Part shown: positions 55,320 to 64,000 of the stretch, in pieces | Position numbering within the stretch: the stretch's first letter is position 1 | Layout: each line of letters opens with the position of its first letter | Assembly: GCA_900468625.1 (NCBI GenBank) | Contig: UBUL01000010.1 | Span: 1-64,000 of the forward strand | Source: Hyphomicrobiales bacterium | GTDB taxonomy: Bacteria; Pseudomonadota; Alphaproteobacteria; Rhizobiales; Rhizobiaceae | Direction: 5' to 3' | Length of the DNA: 64,000 nt | The notes under the pieces: generated by a model | Databases searched by the model: none | Told to the model about the DNA's origin: nothing | What the model saw: only the letters and a program-made list of their open reading frames with translations | Translations under genes and position numbers: made by a program

Positions 55320-57230
55320 ATGAAACTTGCAGCCAAAGCCACAGCCTCCGTCCTGGCTCTTTCCTGTTGCCTTTCCACCGCCGGCGCCACCTCCGCCGGC
55401 GCCATGACCCTTATGGATTTTATCCGTGGCGGCCAGGGGCGTCAGCAGAGCACTCAGCTTTCGGCCCCGGTTTCCGCCAATCCGGCGCAGACGCTGGATC
55501 CCGGGCAGTCGTTGGGAGAGCCGCCGCGTGCCAAGACACCGATGCCGACGGTCGATGCGCCGAAATACTATACTTATAAAGCGGACGCGATGCGCCTGGT
55601 TTCTACTGCGCATTTTGCCGATCCGGTGGTAACCGGCGCCGTTGCCGATGCTTCACCGGCGCCGATTGCGGTCGATACCGAGGCTTCGCAGCGTCGCTAC
55701 CTGGCGGACGCGCGCGTCATGGCGACCAATGATATCGCCAAGGCGATCGAGACCTATTACGCCGATCAAAGCAAGCCGCTTCTCTGGGTTGCCGATCACG
55801 CTGTCAGCGACAAGGCGAAGGCGGCCATGGGCGTTCTCGCCGACGCCGCTTCCGTCGGCCTCGATCCCGCCGATTATGCGGTGACGCCGCCAAGCGCCGA
55901 TACCGCAAGTGCCGACCCGGTCATGCGCGACCGCGCCCTCATGCAATTCGAGCTGGCGCTGTCGAGCAAGGTGCTGATGTTCGTTCAGGATACGGTTCGC
56001 GGCCGGCTAGACCCGAACAAGATCTCCGGCTATCACGATTTCAAGCGCAAGGACGTCAATCTGACGGCAACTCTGGATGTATTGCGCGCCAGCACCGATG
56101 CTGCTGCCTATCTCAACAGCCGCGACCCGTCCAACCAGCAGTTCATGCAACTGAAGGCGGAGCTCGCGAAGCTGCGCGCCGAAGCCGGATCGGATGGCAG
56201 CCATATTTCCATTTCCCTGACAGGTACCTTGAAGCCGGGCGGCAGCTCGCCGGAAATGGCCAATATCGTCAAGGCGATCCAGCATCGCGGCTCCGATGCG
56301 CTGAAGGCCGCCCATGCGGATCTTTTCGATGCCTATCTGGGCACGCCGGACTATACGCCCGAGCTCGTGTCGCTCGTCGAGGACTTCCAGCGGGAAAAAG
56401 GGCTGACGGCTGATGGCGTCATCGGCCCGTCCTCCGTTCGCGCCATGGTCGGCGAGAACAATGACGCGAAGATCCAGAAGCTGATCATTGCGATGGAGCA
56501 GCTTCGCTGGCTGCCGGACGAACTTGGACCGCGCTACGTCTTCATCAACCAGCCGGCTTTCATGGTTTATTACCATAATAACAACCAGGAGCAGCTGTCG
56601 ATGCGCGTCGTCGTCGGCAGCAAGCAGCACCAGACCTTCTTCTTCGAAAATCAGGTGCAGACGGTCGAATTCAATCCGTTCTGGGGCGTTCCGCAGTCGA
56701 TCATCATCAATGAGATGCTGCCGAAGCTGCGTGCCGATCCGAACTATCTCGATCGCATGGGCTATCAGGTCGAGGTTGGCGGCCGTGCGGTCGCTTCGTC
56801 CAGCGTCGATTGGTACGGCTCGACAAAGAGCATCTCGGTCCGTCAGCCGCCGAGCAGCGACAATGCTCTGGGTGAGCTGAAGATCCTGTTCCCGAATTCA
56901 CATGCGATCTACATGCACGACACGCCGCAGAAGAGCTTCTTCAAGAAGGACATGCGCGCGCTTAGCCACGGCTGCGTCCGTCTCGCCGACCCGCGGGCAA
57001 TGGCAGCCGCCGTGTTGAACACGACGGTCGACGACGTCGCCAAGCAGATAGCCACTGGTCAGAACAAAGCCGTTCCCGTACCGCAGAAGTTCCCGATCTA
57101 TATCGCCTACTTCACGGCATGGCCGAACAAGGACGGCGTCGTCCAGTATTTCAACGATGTCTACGATCGTGACGCGGCTACTCAGAGGGCGCTCGATGCG
57201 ACCTCGAAGGCGCGTACTGCCCAGATTTGA
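55320..57230 (+). CDS. L,D-transpeptidase (YkuD) with peptidoglycan-binding domain
   Basis: A 636-residue exported protein, similar in length and layout to E. coli YcbB (LdtD). A signal peptide covers about residues 1-29. An N-terminal scaffold domain is followed by a peptidoglycan-binding-1 domain (LVEDFQREKGLTADGVIGPS, about 353-375) and a YkuD catalytic domain with the active site SHGCVRLADP (nucleophile Cys552). It would make 3-3 (or lipoprotein) cross-links in peptidoglycan, important in Rhizobiales, which rely on L,D-transpeptidases for polar growth. It is a single gene ending in a terminator. Confidence 0.94.
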   Translation: MKLAAKATASVLALSCCLSTAGATSAGAMTLMDFIRGGQGRQQSTQLSAPVSANPAQTLDPGQSLGEPPRAKTPMPTVDAPKYYTYKADAMRLVSTAHFADPVVTGAVADASPAPIAVDTEASQRRYLADARVMATNDIAKAIETYYADQSKPLLWVADHAVSDKAKAAMGVLADAASVGLDPADYAVTPPSADTASADPVMRDRALMQFELALSSKVLMFVQDTVRGRLDPNKISGYHDFKRKDVNLTATLDVLRASTDAAAYLNSRDPSNQQFMQLKAELAKLRAEAGSDGSHISISLTGTLKPGGSSPEMANIVKAIQHRGSDALKAAHADLFDAYLGTPDYTPELVSLVEDFQREKGLTADGVIGPSSVRAMVGENNDAKIQKLIIAMEQLRWLPDELGPRYVFINQPAFMVYYHNNNQEQLSMRVVVGSKQHQTFFFENQVQTVEFNPFWGVPQSIIINEMLPKLRADPNYLDRMGYQVEVGGRAVASSSVDWYGSTKSISVRQPPSSDNALGELKILFPNSHAIYMHDTPQKSFFKKDMRALSHGCVRLADPRAMAAAVLNTTVDDVAKQIATGQNKAVPVPQKFPIYIAYFTAWPNKDGVVQYFNDVYDRDAATQRALDATSKARTAQI

Positions 57231-57251
57231 ATTCTGTACGAAAAAGCAAGG

Positions 57252-57277
57252 AAGGCGGCTATCAGGCCGCCTTTTTT
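57252..57277. terminator. Bidirectional terminator between L,D-transpeptidase and gph
   Basis: AAGGCGGC-TATCAG-GCCGCCTT (57252-57273) followed by a T6 run on the plus strand and a T-rich stretch on the other. Confidence 0.9.
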
Positions 57278-57297
57278 CGTTTGAGGGATCGGGCGCC

Positions 57298-57972
57298 TCA
57301 GGCGGCAAGCAACCCTTCGACCAGCGCCGGCGTCAGCTCGTCATAGTGGTAGATGATGCGGTTCGGGCCGAGCGTTTCGATGCCGACATCGGAGTAGCCG
57401 AACGGCACGGCGATCGAGGGGACGCCCGCGTTGCGGGCGACAAGGATATCGTTGATGCTGTCGCCGATCATGATCGTGCGGGTGAGATCGCCGCCGGCGC
57501 GTTCGACCGTGCCGATCAGGTGCTCGGCATTCGGCTTGCGCACGGTGAAGGTGTCCCCGCCGGTAATGGCCTCGAAGTAATGAGTGAGCTTCAGCCGATC
57601 GAGCAGGGTGCGCGCCAGCGATTCCATCTTGTTGGTGCAGACGGCGAGCTTATAGCCCTGGCTCCTCAGCGCATCGAGGGCTGCAAGCAGCCCCGGGTAA
57701 GGCTGCGTGACCCCCGGCATCGTTTCGGAATAATGAGTGATGAAACGCTGCAGAAGGGCGGGCAGCTCTTCCGACGTGAGCATATAGCCATGCAGCTTGC
57801 AGGCCCGCTCGATCATGACCTGCGCGCCGTTGCCGACGAGATGCGTTACGTCGTCGTAGCTGACCGGCGGAAGCTTGAGCGCGTCAATCGTATGATTCAG
57901 GCTGACGATGAGATCCGCGTGCGTGTCGAGCAGCGTGCCATCGAGATCGAATACGACCAGAGGAGATTTCAC
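57298..57972 (-). CDS. gph: Phosphoglycolate phosphatase-like HAD hydrolase
   Basis: A 224-residue HAD-superfamily phosphatase. The nucleophile motif VFDLDGTLLDT (Asp9, Asp11) begins the protein, KLAVCTNKMESLA is motif II, and MIGDSINDILVARNAG is motif IV. The overall sequence suits Gph, which removes the phosphate from 2-phosphoglycolate. The start is a GTG at 57972. It is divergent from rpiA, so a sugar-phosphate context fits. Confidence 0.9.
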   Translation of the reverse strand: MKSPLVVFDLDGTLLDTHADLIVSLNHTIDALKLPPVSYDDVTHLVGNGAQVMIERACKLHGYMLTSEELPALLQRFITHYSETMPGVTQPYPGLLAALDALRSQGYKLAVCTNKMESLARTLLDRLKLTHYFEAITGGDTFTVRKPNAEHLIGTVERAGGDLTRTIMIGDSINDILVARNAGVPSIAVPFGYSDVGIETLGPNRIIYHYDELTPALVEGLLAA

Positions 57973-58167
57973 GAGGAATCGGCCCTTGCATGGAAAAGAG
58001 TGCGTCTCTTGGAGTTAAAAGATCACGCGGGCAATTGCAACCAAAGGAGCCGGGAAGCCTTGGCAAAGGGGTGCCGGGATTTCTATACCATGCCGTTATT
58101 TTGGCTTTCGTTTGACTGGAGAGCCGTGTAAACAGCAGACCAACGTAACAATGGGAGCAGGTGGCGC

Positions 58168-58869
58168 ATGGACGCCCGCCAGATGAAAACCGAGGCTGCG
58201 AGGGCCGCGCTGGCTCATGTCGAGAGCGGCATGCGGCTTGGGATCGGTACGGGCAGCACGGCGGAGGAGTTCGTTCGTCTGCTCGCCGAAAAGGTTGCGG
58301 CCGGCCTCACGATCCAGGGCGTCCCCACGTCTGAGAGAACGGCCAAGCTCTGCAATGAGCTCGGCGTCCCATTGAAGTCGCTGGACGAGCTTCCGGAACT
58401 CGATCTTACCATCGACGGCGCCGACGAGCTGGATGGTGCGTTGACGCTGATCAAGGGCGGCGGCGGTGCGTTGCTGCGCGAGAAGATCGTTGCGGCGTCG
58501 TCAGCCCGCATGATCGTCATTGCGGATCAGAGCAAGGTCGTCAAGACGCTCGGCGCATATCCACTGCCCATCGAGGTCAATCCGTTCGGCCTTGTTTCCA
58601 CTCGCATCCTCATCGAGAAGGCCGCATCGCGTCTCGGGCTTTCGGGCGCGCTCGACTTGCGCCGCTCGGGTGACGCCACCTTCGTCACCGATGGGGGGCA
58701 TTTCATCGTCGATGCATCTTTCGGCCGCATTCCTGATGCAGAGGCGCTGTCGAGCGAGCTCTATTCGATTCCCGGCGTTGTCGAACACGGGCTCTTTATC
58801 CATATGGCGACATTTGCGATCATTGCCGGCCCTGCCGGCGCGCGCACGTTGCAGGCAAACAATACATAG
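58168..58869 (+). CDS. rpiA: Ribose-5-phosphate isomerase A
   Basis: A 233-residue enzyme of the non-oxidative pentose phosphate pathway. [17 protein letters not shown] (about 26-42) and [11 protein letters not shown] are the substrate-binding motifs, and [14 protein letters not shown] contains the catalytic-region Lys. The length is that of the family. Its stop lies 13 bases before the DUF2059 gene, which suggests one transcript. Confidence 0.96.
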   Translation: MDARQMKTEAARAALAHVESGMRLGIGTGSTAEEFVRLLAEKVAAGLTIQGVPTSERTAKLCNELGVPLKSLDELPELDLTIDGADELDGALTLIKGGGGALLREKIVAASSARMIVIADQSKVVKTLGAYPLPIEVNPFGLVSTRILIEKAASRLGLSGALDLRRSGDATFVTDGGHFIVDASFGRIPDAEALSSELYSIPGVVEHGLFIHMATFAIIAGPAGARTLQANNT

Positions 58870-58882
58870 GAGCACTCATCTC

Positions 58883-59437
58883 ATGATCAAATTTGCGGGT
58901 CTTGGCCGTCTTGCCGCTGCAACCATCCTTCTTTCCGGCATTGCCTTCGGTTCCGTCAACGCTCAGGAAGTTTCCGAGGATCAGATCAAGGCTGCCCGCG
59001 CCGCGATCAACGCTCTCGGCATCACCAACCAGTTCGACAATATCCTGCCGAACCTTGCCGAGCAGCTGAAGAGCACGATGATCCAGGCAAACCCGAATTT
59101 CGGCGATGCGATCAACTCGACCGTCGATGCCACCGCTCTGGCGCTTGCTCCGCGTCGTGCGGATCTGGAGCGCGAAGCTGCCGTCACCTATGCCAAGGCC
59201 TTTTCGGCCGACGAATTGAAGGCGATCGCTGATTTCTACGGTTCGGCGGCAGGCAAGAAGCTTCTCAAGGATGGCCCGCTCGCGACCCGCGAACTCTACA
59301 AGGCTGCCGATATCTGGAGCCAGGGCATTTCGCGCGATCTCGCAAAGCAGAGCAACGATGCCTTGCAGAAGGTTGTGAAGCAGCCGGTCATTACGCCGGA
59401 TGCCGGTGCCGCCGCTCAGACCGCGCCGAAGCAGTAA
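58883..59437 (+). CDS. DUF2059 secreted protein
   Basis: A 184-residue protein with a signal peptide (cut after VNA, about residue 26) and a DUF2059 domain (AAVTYAKAFSADELKAIADF; GSAAGKKLLKDGPLATRELY). The domain is helical, with no known activity, and found in many alphaproteobacterial periplasmic proteins. AGGAG precedes the ATG. A terminator follows about 80 bases on. Confidence 0.9.
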   Translation: MIKFAGLGRLAAATILLSGIAFGSVNAQEVSEDQIKAARAAINALGITNQFDNILPNLAEQLKSTMIQANPNFGDAINSTVDATALALAPRRADLEREAAVTYAKAFSADELKAIADFYGSAAGKKLLKDGPLATRELYKAADIWSQGISRDLAKQSNDALQKVVKQPVITPDAGAAAQTAPKQ

Positions 59438-59514
59438 GCAGCGAGTCTTGCCGCGCTTGTTCCAGAAGGCAAATTTTGTCTTTCGGCACGAGCGGTAGAC
59501 GGTTGCAAATTCGA

Positions 59515-59545
59515 AGCCCGGATCGATTCCGGGCTTTTCTTTTTA
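59515..59545 (+). terminator. Terminator after rpiA-DUF2059
   Basis: AAGCCCGG/CCGGGCTT (59515-59522 and 59530-59537) with a 7-base loop, followed by TTTTCTTTTT. Confidence 0.9.
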
Positions 59546-59618
59546 GGTCGCGGCTTCCTATATGAATGCGACCCCCAATGGCGCTTCGTGCGCATCTTGA
59601 CGTCTACAGGAGCGATCC

Positions 59619-61004
59619 ATGCCTTCGTTTGATTTCGACCTTTTCGTGATTGGCGGCGGCTCCGGCGGCGTGCGCAGCGCGCGCGTGGCTGCGTCGCTCG
59701 GCAAGAAGGTCGGCATCGCCGAGGAGTATCGCTATGGCGGCACCTGCGTCATTCGCGGCTGCGTGCCGAAGAAGCTCTTCGTCTATGCCTCGCAGTACAG
59801 CGAGCATTTCGAGGACGCGGCCGGTTTTGGCTGGACGGTCGGCGAGAGCAGCTTCGACTGGAAGAAGCTGATCGAGGCCAAGGACAAGGAGATCGCCCGG
59901 CTGGAGGGCCTTTATCGCAAGGGTCTCGACAATGCCAAGGCTGAGATCTTCGACGCCCGCGCCGAGCTTGTGGATGCACATACGGTCAAGCTTTTGAAGA
60001 CCGGGCAGACCGTTACCGCCGAGACGATCGTTATTGCGACCGGGGGCAGGCCGAACCCGCATACGGCGCTACCGGGTCACGAGCTTTGCATCTCTTCGAA
60101 CGACGCCTTTCATCTGAAGGAGCTGCCGAAATCTATCCTGATCGCCGGCGGCGGTTACATCGCCGTCGAATTCGCCAATATCTTCCACGGCCTCGGCGTC
60201 GAGACGACGCTGATCTATCGTGGTGCCGAGATCCTGTCGCGTTTCGATCAGGACCTGCGCAAGGGCCTGCATGAGGCAATGGAGGAAAAGGGCATCCGCA
60301 TCCTCTGTCACGATATTATCGAGAACGTCGAGAAGGCAGATGGCAGGTTGAGCGTTCGGACGAAGAACGATAAATCCTTGACGGTCGATATCGTCATGCT
60401 GGCGCTCGGCCGCACGCCGAATACCGAAAATCTCGGGCTTGAAGCTGCTGGCGTCGCAATCAACGAGCAGGGCGCCATCGTCGTCGACGAATATTCGCGT
60501 ACCTCCGTTCCGAATATCTATGCGCTTGGCGACGTCACCGACCGGGTACAGCTGACGCCCGTGGCGATCCACGAGGCCATGTGTTTCATCGAGACCGTCT
60601 ACAAGGACAATCCGACCCGGCCGGATCACGAACTCATCCCGACGGCCGTCTTCTCGCAGCCGGAAATCGGCACGGTCGGATTGACCGAGGAAGACGCGGC
60701 CAAGCGCTATCCGGAACTCGAGATCTATCGTGCCCAGTTCAGGCCGATGAAGGCGACGCTTTCCGGCCGCAGCGAAAAGATGATCATGAAGCTAATCGTC
60801 AATGCCGCCGACCGCAAGGTGATCGGCGCCCATATTCTCGGCCATGATGCTGGCGAGATGGCGCAGCTTCTCGGTATCACGCTGAAGGCCGGCTGCACCA
60901 AGGACGATTTCGACCGCACCATGGCGGTGCATCCGACAGCGTCCGAAGAATTGGTGACGATGTATTCGCCGAGCTATCGTATCCGCAACGGCGAGCGTGT
61001 GTAA
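59619..61004 (+). CDS. gor: Glutathione-disulfide reductase
   Basis: A 461-residue FAD- and NADPH-dependent enzyme keeping glutathione reduced. The FAD motif GGGSGG is at 12-17, the redox-active disulfide is in GGTCVIRGCVPKKL (Cys43 and Cys48), the NADPH-binding GGGYIAVEFANIFHGLG lies near 178-194, and the catalytic HPTASEE (His about 445) ends the dimer domain. It supplies reduced glutathione for the GST encoded earlier in the window. Single gene. Confidence 0.96.
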   Translation: MPSFDFDLFVIGGGSGGVRSARVAASLGKKVGIAEEYRYGGTCVIRGCVPKKLFVYASQYSEHFEDAAGFGWTVGESSFDWKKLIEAKDKEIARLEGLYRKGLDNAKAEIFDARAELVDAHTVKLLKTGQTVTAETIVIATGGRPNPHTALPGHELCISSNDAFHLKELPKSILIAGGGYIAVEFANIFHGLGVETTLIYRGAEILSRFDQDLRKGLHEAMEEKGIRILCHDIIENVEKADGRLSVRTKNDKSLTVDIVMLALGRTPNTENLGLEAAGVAINEQGAIVVDEYSRTSVPNIYALGDVTDRVQLTPVAIHEAMCFIETVYKDNPTRPDHELIPTAVFSQPEIGTVGLTEEDAAKRYPELEIYRAQFRPMKATLSGRSEKMIMKLIVNAADRKVIGAHILGHDAGEMAQLLGITLKAGCTKDDFDRTMAVHPTASEELVTMYSPSYRIRNGERV

Positions 61005-61015
61005 CGCGCCCGTTT

Positions 61016-61089
61016 TTGCGCAGATATCGGCTGCACCATAAAAGATCGGCACAGTAGTATGCCCGCCTTTGCAAGCGGGCGGCAAAGGT
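61016..61089 (+). promoter_or_regulatory. Candidate promoter and hairpin leader of the DAHP synthase gene
   Basis: TTGCGC (61016-61021), a 17-base spacer and TAAAAG (61039-61044) form a weak promoter-like pair. Directly after it, two hairpins exclude one another: GCCCGC/GCGGGC (61061-61066 and 61075-61080) and CCTTTGC/GCAAAGG (61066-61072 and 61083-61089). Any switch role is speculative. Confidence 0.3.
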
Positions 61090-61158
61090 TTATAAGCGCG
61101 CGTTATTTACGACGACGGGCCGCCCGGCCAAGATCGGGCGCACAAGCAGGTGAGTGAG

Positions 61159-62532
61159 ATGGCACAGAATTGGACACCCAGCAGTTGGCGGCAAAAACCG
61201 ATCCAGCAGGTGCCGGATTTTCCGGACAAGGCAGCGCTTGCAGAAACCGAAGCGCAGCTTGCAAGCTATCCGCCGCTGGTTTTCGCCGGTGAAGCTCGTC
61301 GTCTGAAGGCTCATCTTGCCAATGTAGCGGAAGGCAACGGCTTTCTGCTGCAAGGCGGCGATTGCGCCGAAAGCTTTGCCGAGCATGGCGCCGATACGAT
61401 CCGCGACTTCTTCCGCGCCTTCCTGCAGATGGCCGTCGTGCTGACCTTCGGCGCGCAATTGCCGGTCGTCAAGGTCGGCCGCATTGCCGGTCAGTTCGCC
61501 AAGCCGCGTTCTTCGAATATCGAAACGCAGAACGGCGTCTCGCTGCCGAGCTATCGTGGTGACATCATCAATGGCATCGAGTTCACCGAAGATGCGCGCA
61601 TCCCCAATCCGGAGCGTCAGCTGATGGCCTACCGCCAGTCTGCCGCGACGCTGAATCTGCTGCGCGCCTTCGCGATGGGCGGCTATGCCAACCTCGAAAA
61701 CGTGCAGAAGTGGATGCTCGGCTTCGTCAAGGACAGCCCGCAGGGCGAGCGCTACCGCAAGCTTGCCGACCGTATCGGCGAAACCATGGATTTCATGCGC
61801 GCGATCGGCATTACCGCCGAGAGCAATGCGAGCCTGCGCGAGACCGATTTCTTCACCAGCCATGAAGCGCTGCTCCTCGGCTATGAAGAAGCCTTTACCC
61901 GCGTCGATTCCACGACCGGCGACTGGTATGCGACCTCAGGCCACATGCTCTGGATCGGCGACCGCACGCGCCAGGCCGACCATGCCCATGTCGAATATTT
62001 CCGTGGCATCAAGAACCCGATCGGTCTGAAGTGCGGTCCTTCGCTGCAAGCGGACGATTTGATCAACCTGATCGATATCCTGAATCCGGAGAACGAAGCC
62101 GGCCGCCTGACACTGATCTGCCGTTTCGGCCACGACAAGGTTGCCGACAACCTGCCGCGCCTCATCCGTGCCGTCGAGAAGGAAGGCCGTAAGGTCGTCT
62201 GGTCCTGCGATCCCATGCATGGCAACACGATCACGCTCAACAACTACAAGACGCGTCCATTCGAGCGCATCCTGTCGGAAGTCGAAAGCTTCTTCCAGAT
62301 CCATCGCGCCGAAGGCACGCATCCGGGCGGCATCCACATCGAGATGACCGGCAAGGATGTGACCGAGTGCACGGGCGGCGCCCGCGCCGTCGGCGCCGAG
62401 GATCTGCAGGATCGCTACCACACGCATTGCGATCCGCGCCTCAATGCAGACCAGGCGCTTGAACTCGCCTTCCTGCTTGCCGAACGGATGAAGGGCGGCC
62501 GCGACGAAAAGCGCATGCGCGCGCACGGCTGA
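61159..62532 (+). CDS. Class II 3-deoxy-7-phosphoheptulonate synthase
   Basis: A 457-residue plant-type (class II) DAHP synthase joining phosphoenolpyruvate and erythrose 4-phosphate in the first step of aromatic amino acid synthesis. [14 protein letters not shown] (metal-binding Cys), [15 protein letters not shown] and CDPMHGNTI (metal and PEP sites) are clear. The ATG at 61159 is preferred; a GTG nine bases earlier is in frame. The protein is longer than the E. coli class I enzymes. A strong terminator follows. Confidence 0.95.
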   Translation: MAQNWTPSSWRQKPIQQVPDFPDKAALAETEAQLASYPPLVFAGEARRLKAHLANVAEGNGFLLQGGDCAESFAEHGADTIRDFFRAFLQMAVVLTFGAQLPVVKVGRIAGQFAKPRSSNIETQNGVSLPSYRGDIINGIEFTEDARIPNPERQLMAYRQSAATLNLLRAFAMGGYANLENVQKWMLGFVKDSPQGERYRKLADRIGETMDFMRAIGITAESNASLRETDFFTSHEALLLGYEEAFTRVDSTTGDWYATSGHMLWIGDRTRQADHAHVEYFRGIKNPIGLKCGPSLQADDLINLIDILNPENEAGRLTLICRFGHDKVADNLPRLIRAVEKEGRKVVWSCDPMHGNTITLNNYKTRPFERILSEVESFFQIHRAEGTHPGGIHIEMTGKDVTECTGGARAVGAEDLQDRYHTHCDPRLNADQALELAFLLAERMKGGRDEKRMRAHG

Positions 62533-62555
62533 ACGGATCCGCATTCATGATCTCT

Positions 62556-62592
62556 CGAACGGGCCGGCGAAAAGCCGGCCCGTTCGCTTTTA
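62556..62592 (+). terminator. Terminator after DAHP synthase gene
   Basis: A perfect 13-bp stem (62556-62568 and 62574-62586, arm CGAACGGGCCGGC) with a 5-base loop, followed by CTTTTA. Confidence 0.9.
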
Positions 62593-62688
62593 GGCTGGAC
62601 GGATCAATGCCGTTGAACAGCGCTTCATTTCTTTGAGATTGACCAAATCATCGTTCTCGGAAAAGCTTCCTGAAAACGGGGAGCGACA

Positions 62689-63114
62689 ATGACGGACGAA
62701 CATACCGGAGCCTGCCTTTGCGGCAGCGTACGTTTCAGTACGCGCGGCAAACTGCGCGAAGTCGTGGCTTGCCATTGCTCGCAGTGCCGCAAGCAGACCG
62801 GCCTCTACTACGCCGCGACCAATATCCCGATCGGCAATCTTTCCATCGAGGGAGAAGAGGCGGTCACATGGTATCGCGCCAGCACATTCGCCCGCCGCGG
62901 CTTCTGCAAGACCTGCGGCTCGGCGCTGTTCTGGGCAGCCGATGGCGCGGACGAAATATCGATCATGGCGGGACTGTTCGACCAGCCGAGTGACCTGAAA
63001 CTCGCCTATCACATCTATTGCGCCGACAAAGGCGACTACTACGAAATCAGCGATGGACTGCCGCAATATCGGCAGGGGCGCCCCGGATTGCTGACGGCAG
63101 GCCCCTCCGACTGA
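62689..63114 (+). CDS. GFA/CENP-V family zinc-binding protein
   Basis: A 141-residue protein of the glutathione-dependent formaldehyde-activating (GFA) family. The zinc-binding cysteines are in TGACLCGSVRF, ACHCSQCRKQTG and FCKTCGSALFW. Despite the family name, most members have unproven activity. The ATG has GGGAG upstream. It is a single gene; a short minus-strand frame overlaps nothing downstream of it. Confidence 0.9.
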   Translation: MTDEHTGACLCGSVRFSTRGKLREVVACHCSQCRKQTGLYYAATNIPIGNLSIEGEEAVTWYRASTFARRGFCKTCGSALFWAADGADEISIMAGLFDQPSDLKLAYHIYCADKGDYYEISDGLPQYRQGRPGLLTAGPSD

Positions 63115-63117
63115 TCT

Positions 63118-63201
63118 TCACACGATGTCTTTTTCGACAACCGGTCCATGCAATTTTGCGATCTCCTTGCGGACGAGCGGCAATTCCGTCAATGCCTGCA
63201 T
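63118..63201 (-). pseudogene. Short frame, possible 3' remnant of a lost gene
   Basis: A 27-codon frame ends at 63118 and reads MQALTELPLVRKEI, then AKLHGPVVEKDIV. Its codon use looks like that of the neighbouring genes, but it has no clear ribosome site and is too short to judge. It could be the tail of a deleted gene or chance. Confidence 0.25.
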
Positions 63202-63312
63202 GCCGATTTAAGAATACACTCTTATGCTACCTGTGCGGGTGTGGCGATGTTTGATGCGTGTGGGAGAAGGAAGGCGGTTGCGGAAGAAAGACGCCATCGC
63301 TAAATGTATGGC

Positions 63313-64000
63313 ATGACAGAGCAAAGCCAAATTACACAGACGATCCGCATCGCAGTTGCGCAGCTCGATCCGACCGTCGGTGACGTCCCGGGCAACCTTT
63401 CCAAGGCGCGCGAGGCGCGGGCGGAAGCGGCGCGCGAGGGTGCGCAGATCGTGTTGCTGACGGAGCTGTTCATTTCCGGCTATCCACCGGAAGATCTGGT
63501 GCTGAAGCCGGCTTTCCTGCGCGCTTGCTGGAAAGCGGTGGAGAGCCTCGCAGCCGATACGGCCGATGGTGGCCCCGGTGTCGTCGTGGGTTTTCCGCGT
63601 CAGGATGATACCGGGCGGTACAATTCAGTGGCCGTATTGGATGGTGGCAAAGTCATCTTCATCAGAGACAAGGTCGATTTGCCGAACTACGGCGAGTTCG
63701 ACGAGAAGCGCGTCTTCGACGAAGGGACGATCTCTGGCCCCGTCAATTTCCGGGGTATCCGCATCGGCATACCGATTTGCGAGGAAATCTGGAACGATCT
63801 CGGCATCTGCGAGACGCTGGCCGAGAGCGGTGCGGAGATCCTGCTCGTTCCAAACGGTTCGCCTTATTACCGCGGCAAGGTCGATGTCCGTCATCAGGTC
63901 GTTTTGCGGCAGGTGATCGAGTCCGGCCTGCCGCTGATCTTCGCCGCGCAGGTTGGCGGTCAGGACGAGTTGGTTTTCGATGGCGCCAGCTTCGGTTTCA
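63313..64000 (+). CDS. nadE: Glutamine-dependent NAD+ synthetase, 5' part (runs off window)
   Basis: Only the first 229 codons are present, with no stop. They encode the N-terminal nitrilase-type glutaminase domain that supplies ammonia to the synthetase domain lying beyond the window. The start IRIAVAQLDPTVGDVPGN matches the family, and the Glu-Lys-Cys triad is visible: VLLTELFISGYPPEDL (Glu), DKVDLPNYGEFDEKRVF (Lys) and IGIPICEEIWND (Cys). The ATG at 63313 was chosen; ATGs at 63304 and 63308 are out of frame or too far from the family start. Confidence 0.93.
   Translation, partial: MTEQSQITQTIRIAVAQLDPTVGDVPGNLSKAREARAEAAREGAQIVLLTELFISGYPPEDLVLKPAFLRACWKAVESLAADTADGGPGVVVGFPRQDDTGRYNSVAVLDGGKVIFIRDKVDLPNYGEFDEKRVFDEGTISGPVNFRGIRIGIPICEEIWNDLGICETLAESGAEILLVPNGSPYYRGKVDVRHQVVLRQVIESGLPLIFAAQVGGQDELVFDGASFGF

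Overview
This window looks like a stretch of chromosome from an alphaproteobacterium of the Rhizobiaceae (Rhizobium/Agrobacterium group). The reasons are the high GC content, the long UvrB with N- and C-terminal extensions, the Usg, DUF2270, DUF1289, DUF2059 and extensin-like families, a plant-type (class II) DAHP synthase, and intergenic repeats of the kind found all over rhizobial genomes. The species cannot be fixed from the sequence alone. No rRNA, tRNA, CRISPR array, insertion sequence, integrase or plasmid/phage module was seen, and codon use looks even, so most of the window reads as core genome.

Layout. 0.2-13.5 kb: nucleoside deaminase, class III cyclase, SRPBCC protein, uvrB, an MFS transporter, a run of minus-strand envelope or unknown genes including two neighbouring Sel1-repeat proteins (8 and about 12 repeats), a YciA-type thioesterase and an extensin-like lipoprotein. 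13.5-25.6 kb: a candidate small RNA, an ABC-2 exporter, folC-GNAT, a DMT transporter, an aspartic protease-DUF1289 pair, divergent cobS/cobT, dgkA behind a PHO-box-like site, a sensor histidine kinase, a coupled nuclease-uracil glycosylase pair and an Lrp regulator. 25.6-33.4 kb: a beta-hydroxyacid dehydrogenase, an alkanesulfonate operon (ssuA-ssuD-ssuC-ssuB) with the same 14-base promoter-like motif in front of ssuA and ssuD, and an overlapping GST-ArsR-SRPBCC operon with two evenly spaced inverted repeats in front. 33.5-42.3 kb: DUF2270, usg, a polar amino acid ABC system without its ATPase, a Pro/Gln-rich OmpA-like protein, mobA-mobB and a DMT transporter. 42.6-51.4 kb: a chemoreceptor, moaA, DUF971, LtrA, MarR with a divergent hydrolase, a flavin-dependent oxidase-like protein and a diguanylate cyclase. 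51.5-64 kb: class I and class II fumarases side by side, an L,D-transpeptidase, gph, rpiA, DUF2059, gor, class II DAHP synthase, a GFA-family protein and the 5' part of nadE, which runs off the window.

How the genes fit together: sulfonate sulfur scavenging (ssu), molybdenum cofactor synthesis (moaA, mobA, mobB), cobalamin lower-ligand assembly (cobS, cobT), redox metabolism (gor, GST, nadE), the TCA cycle (two fumarases), cell-wall modification (L,D-transpeptidase, extensin-like protein, OmpA-like protein) and signalling (cyclase, GGDEF, histidine kinase, chemoreceptor). I did not find an obvious undescribed multi-gene system. The best leads are regulatory and structural: a promoter-plus-terminator unit that looks like an unannotated small RNA near 13.5 kb, a palindromic repeat sitting in frame inside uvrB, paired operators at the GST and MarR loci, a PHO box at dgkA, the duplicated ssu promoter motif, and the tandem Sel1 proteins.
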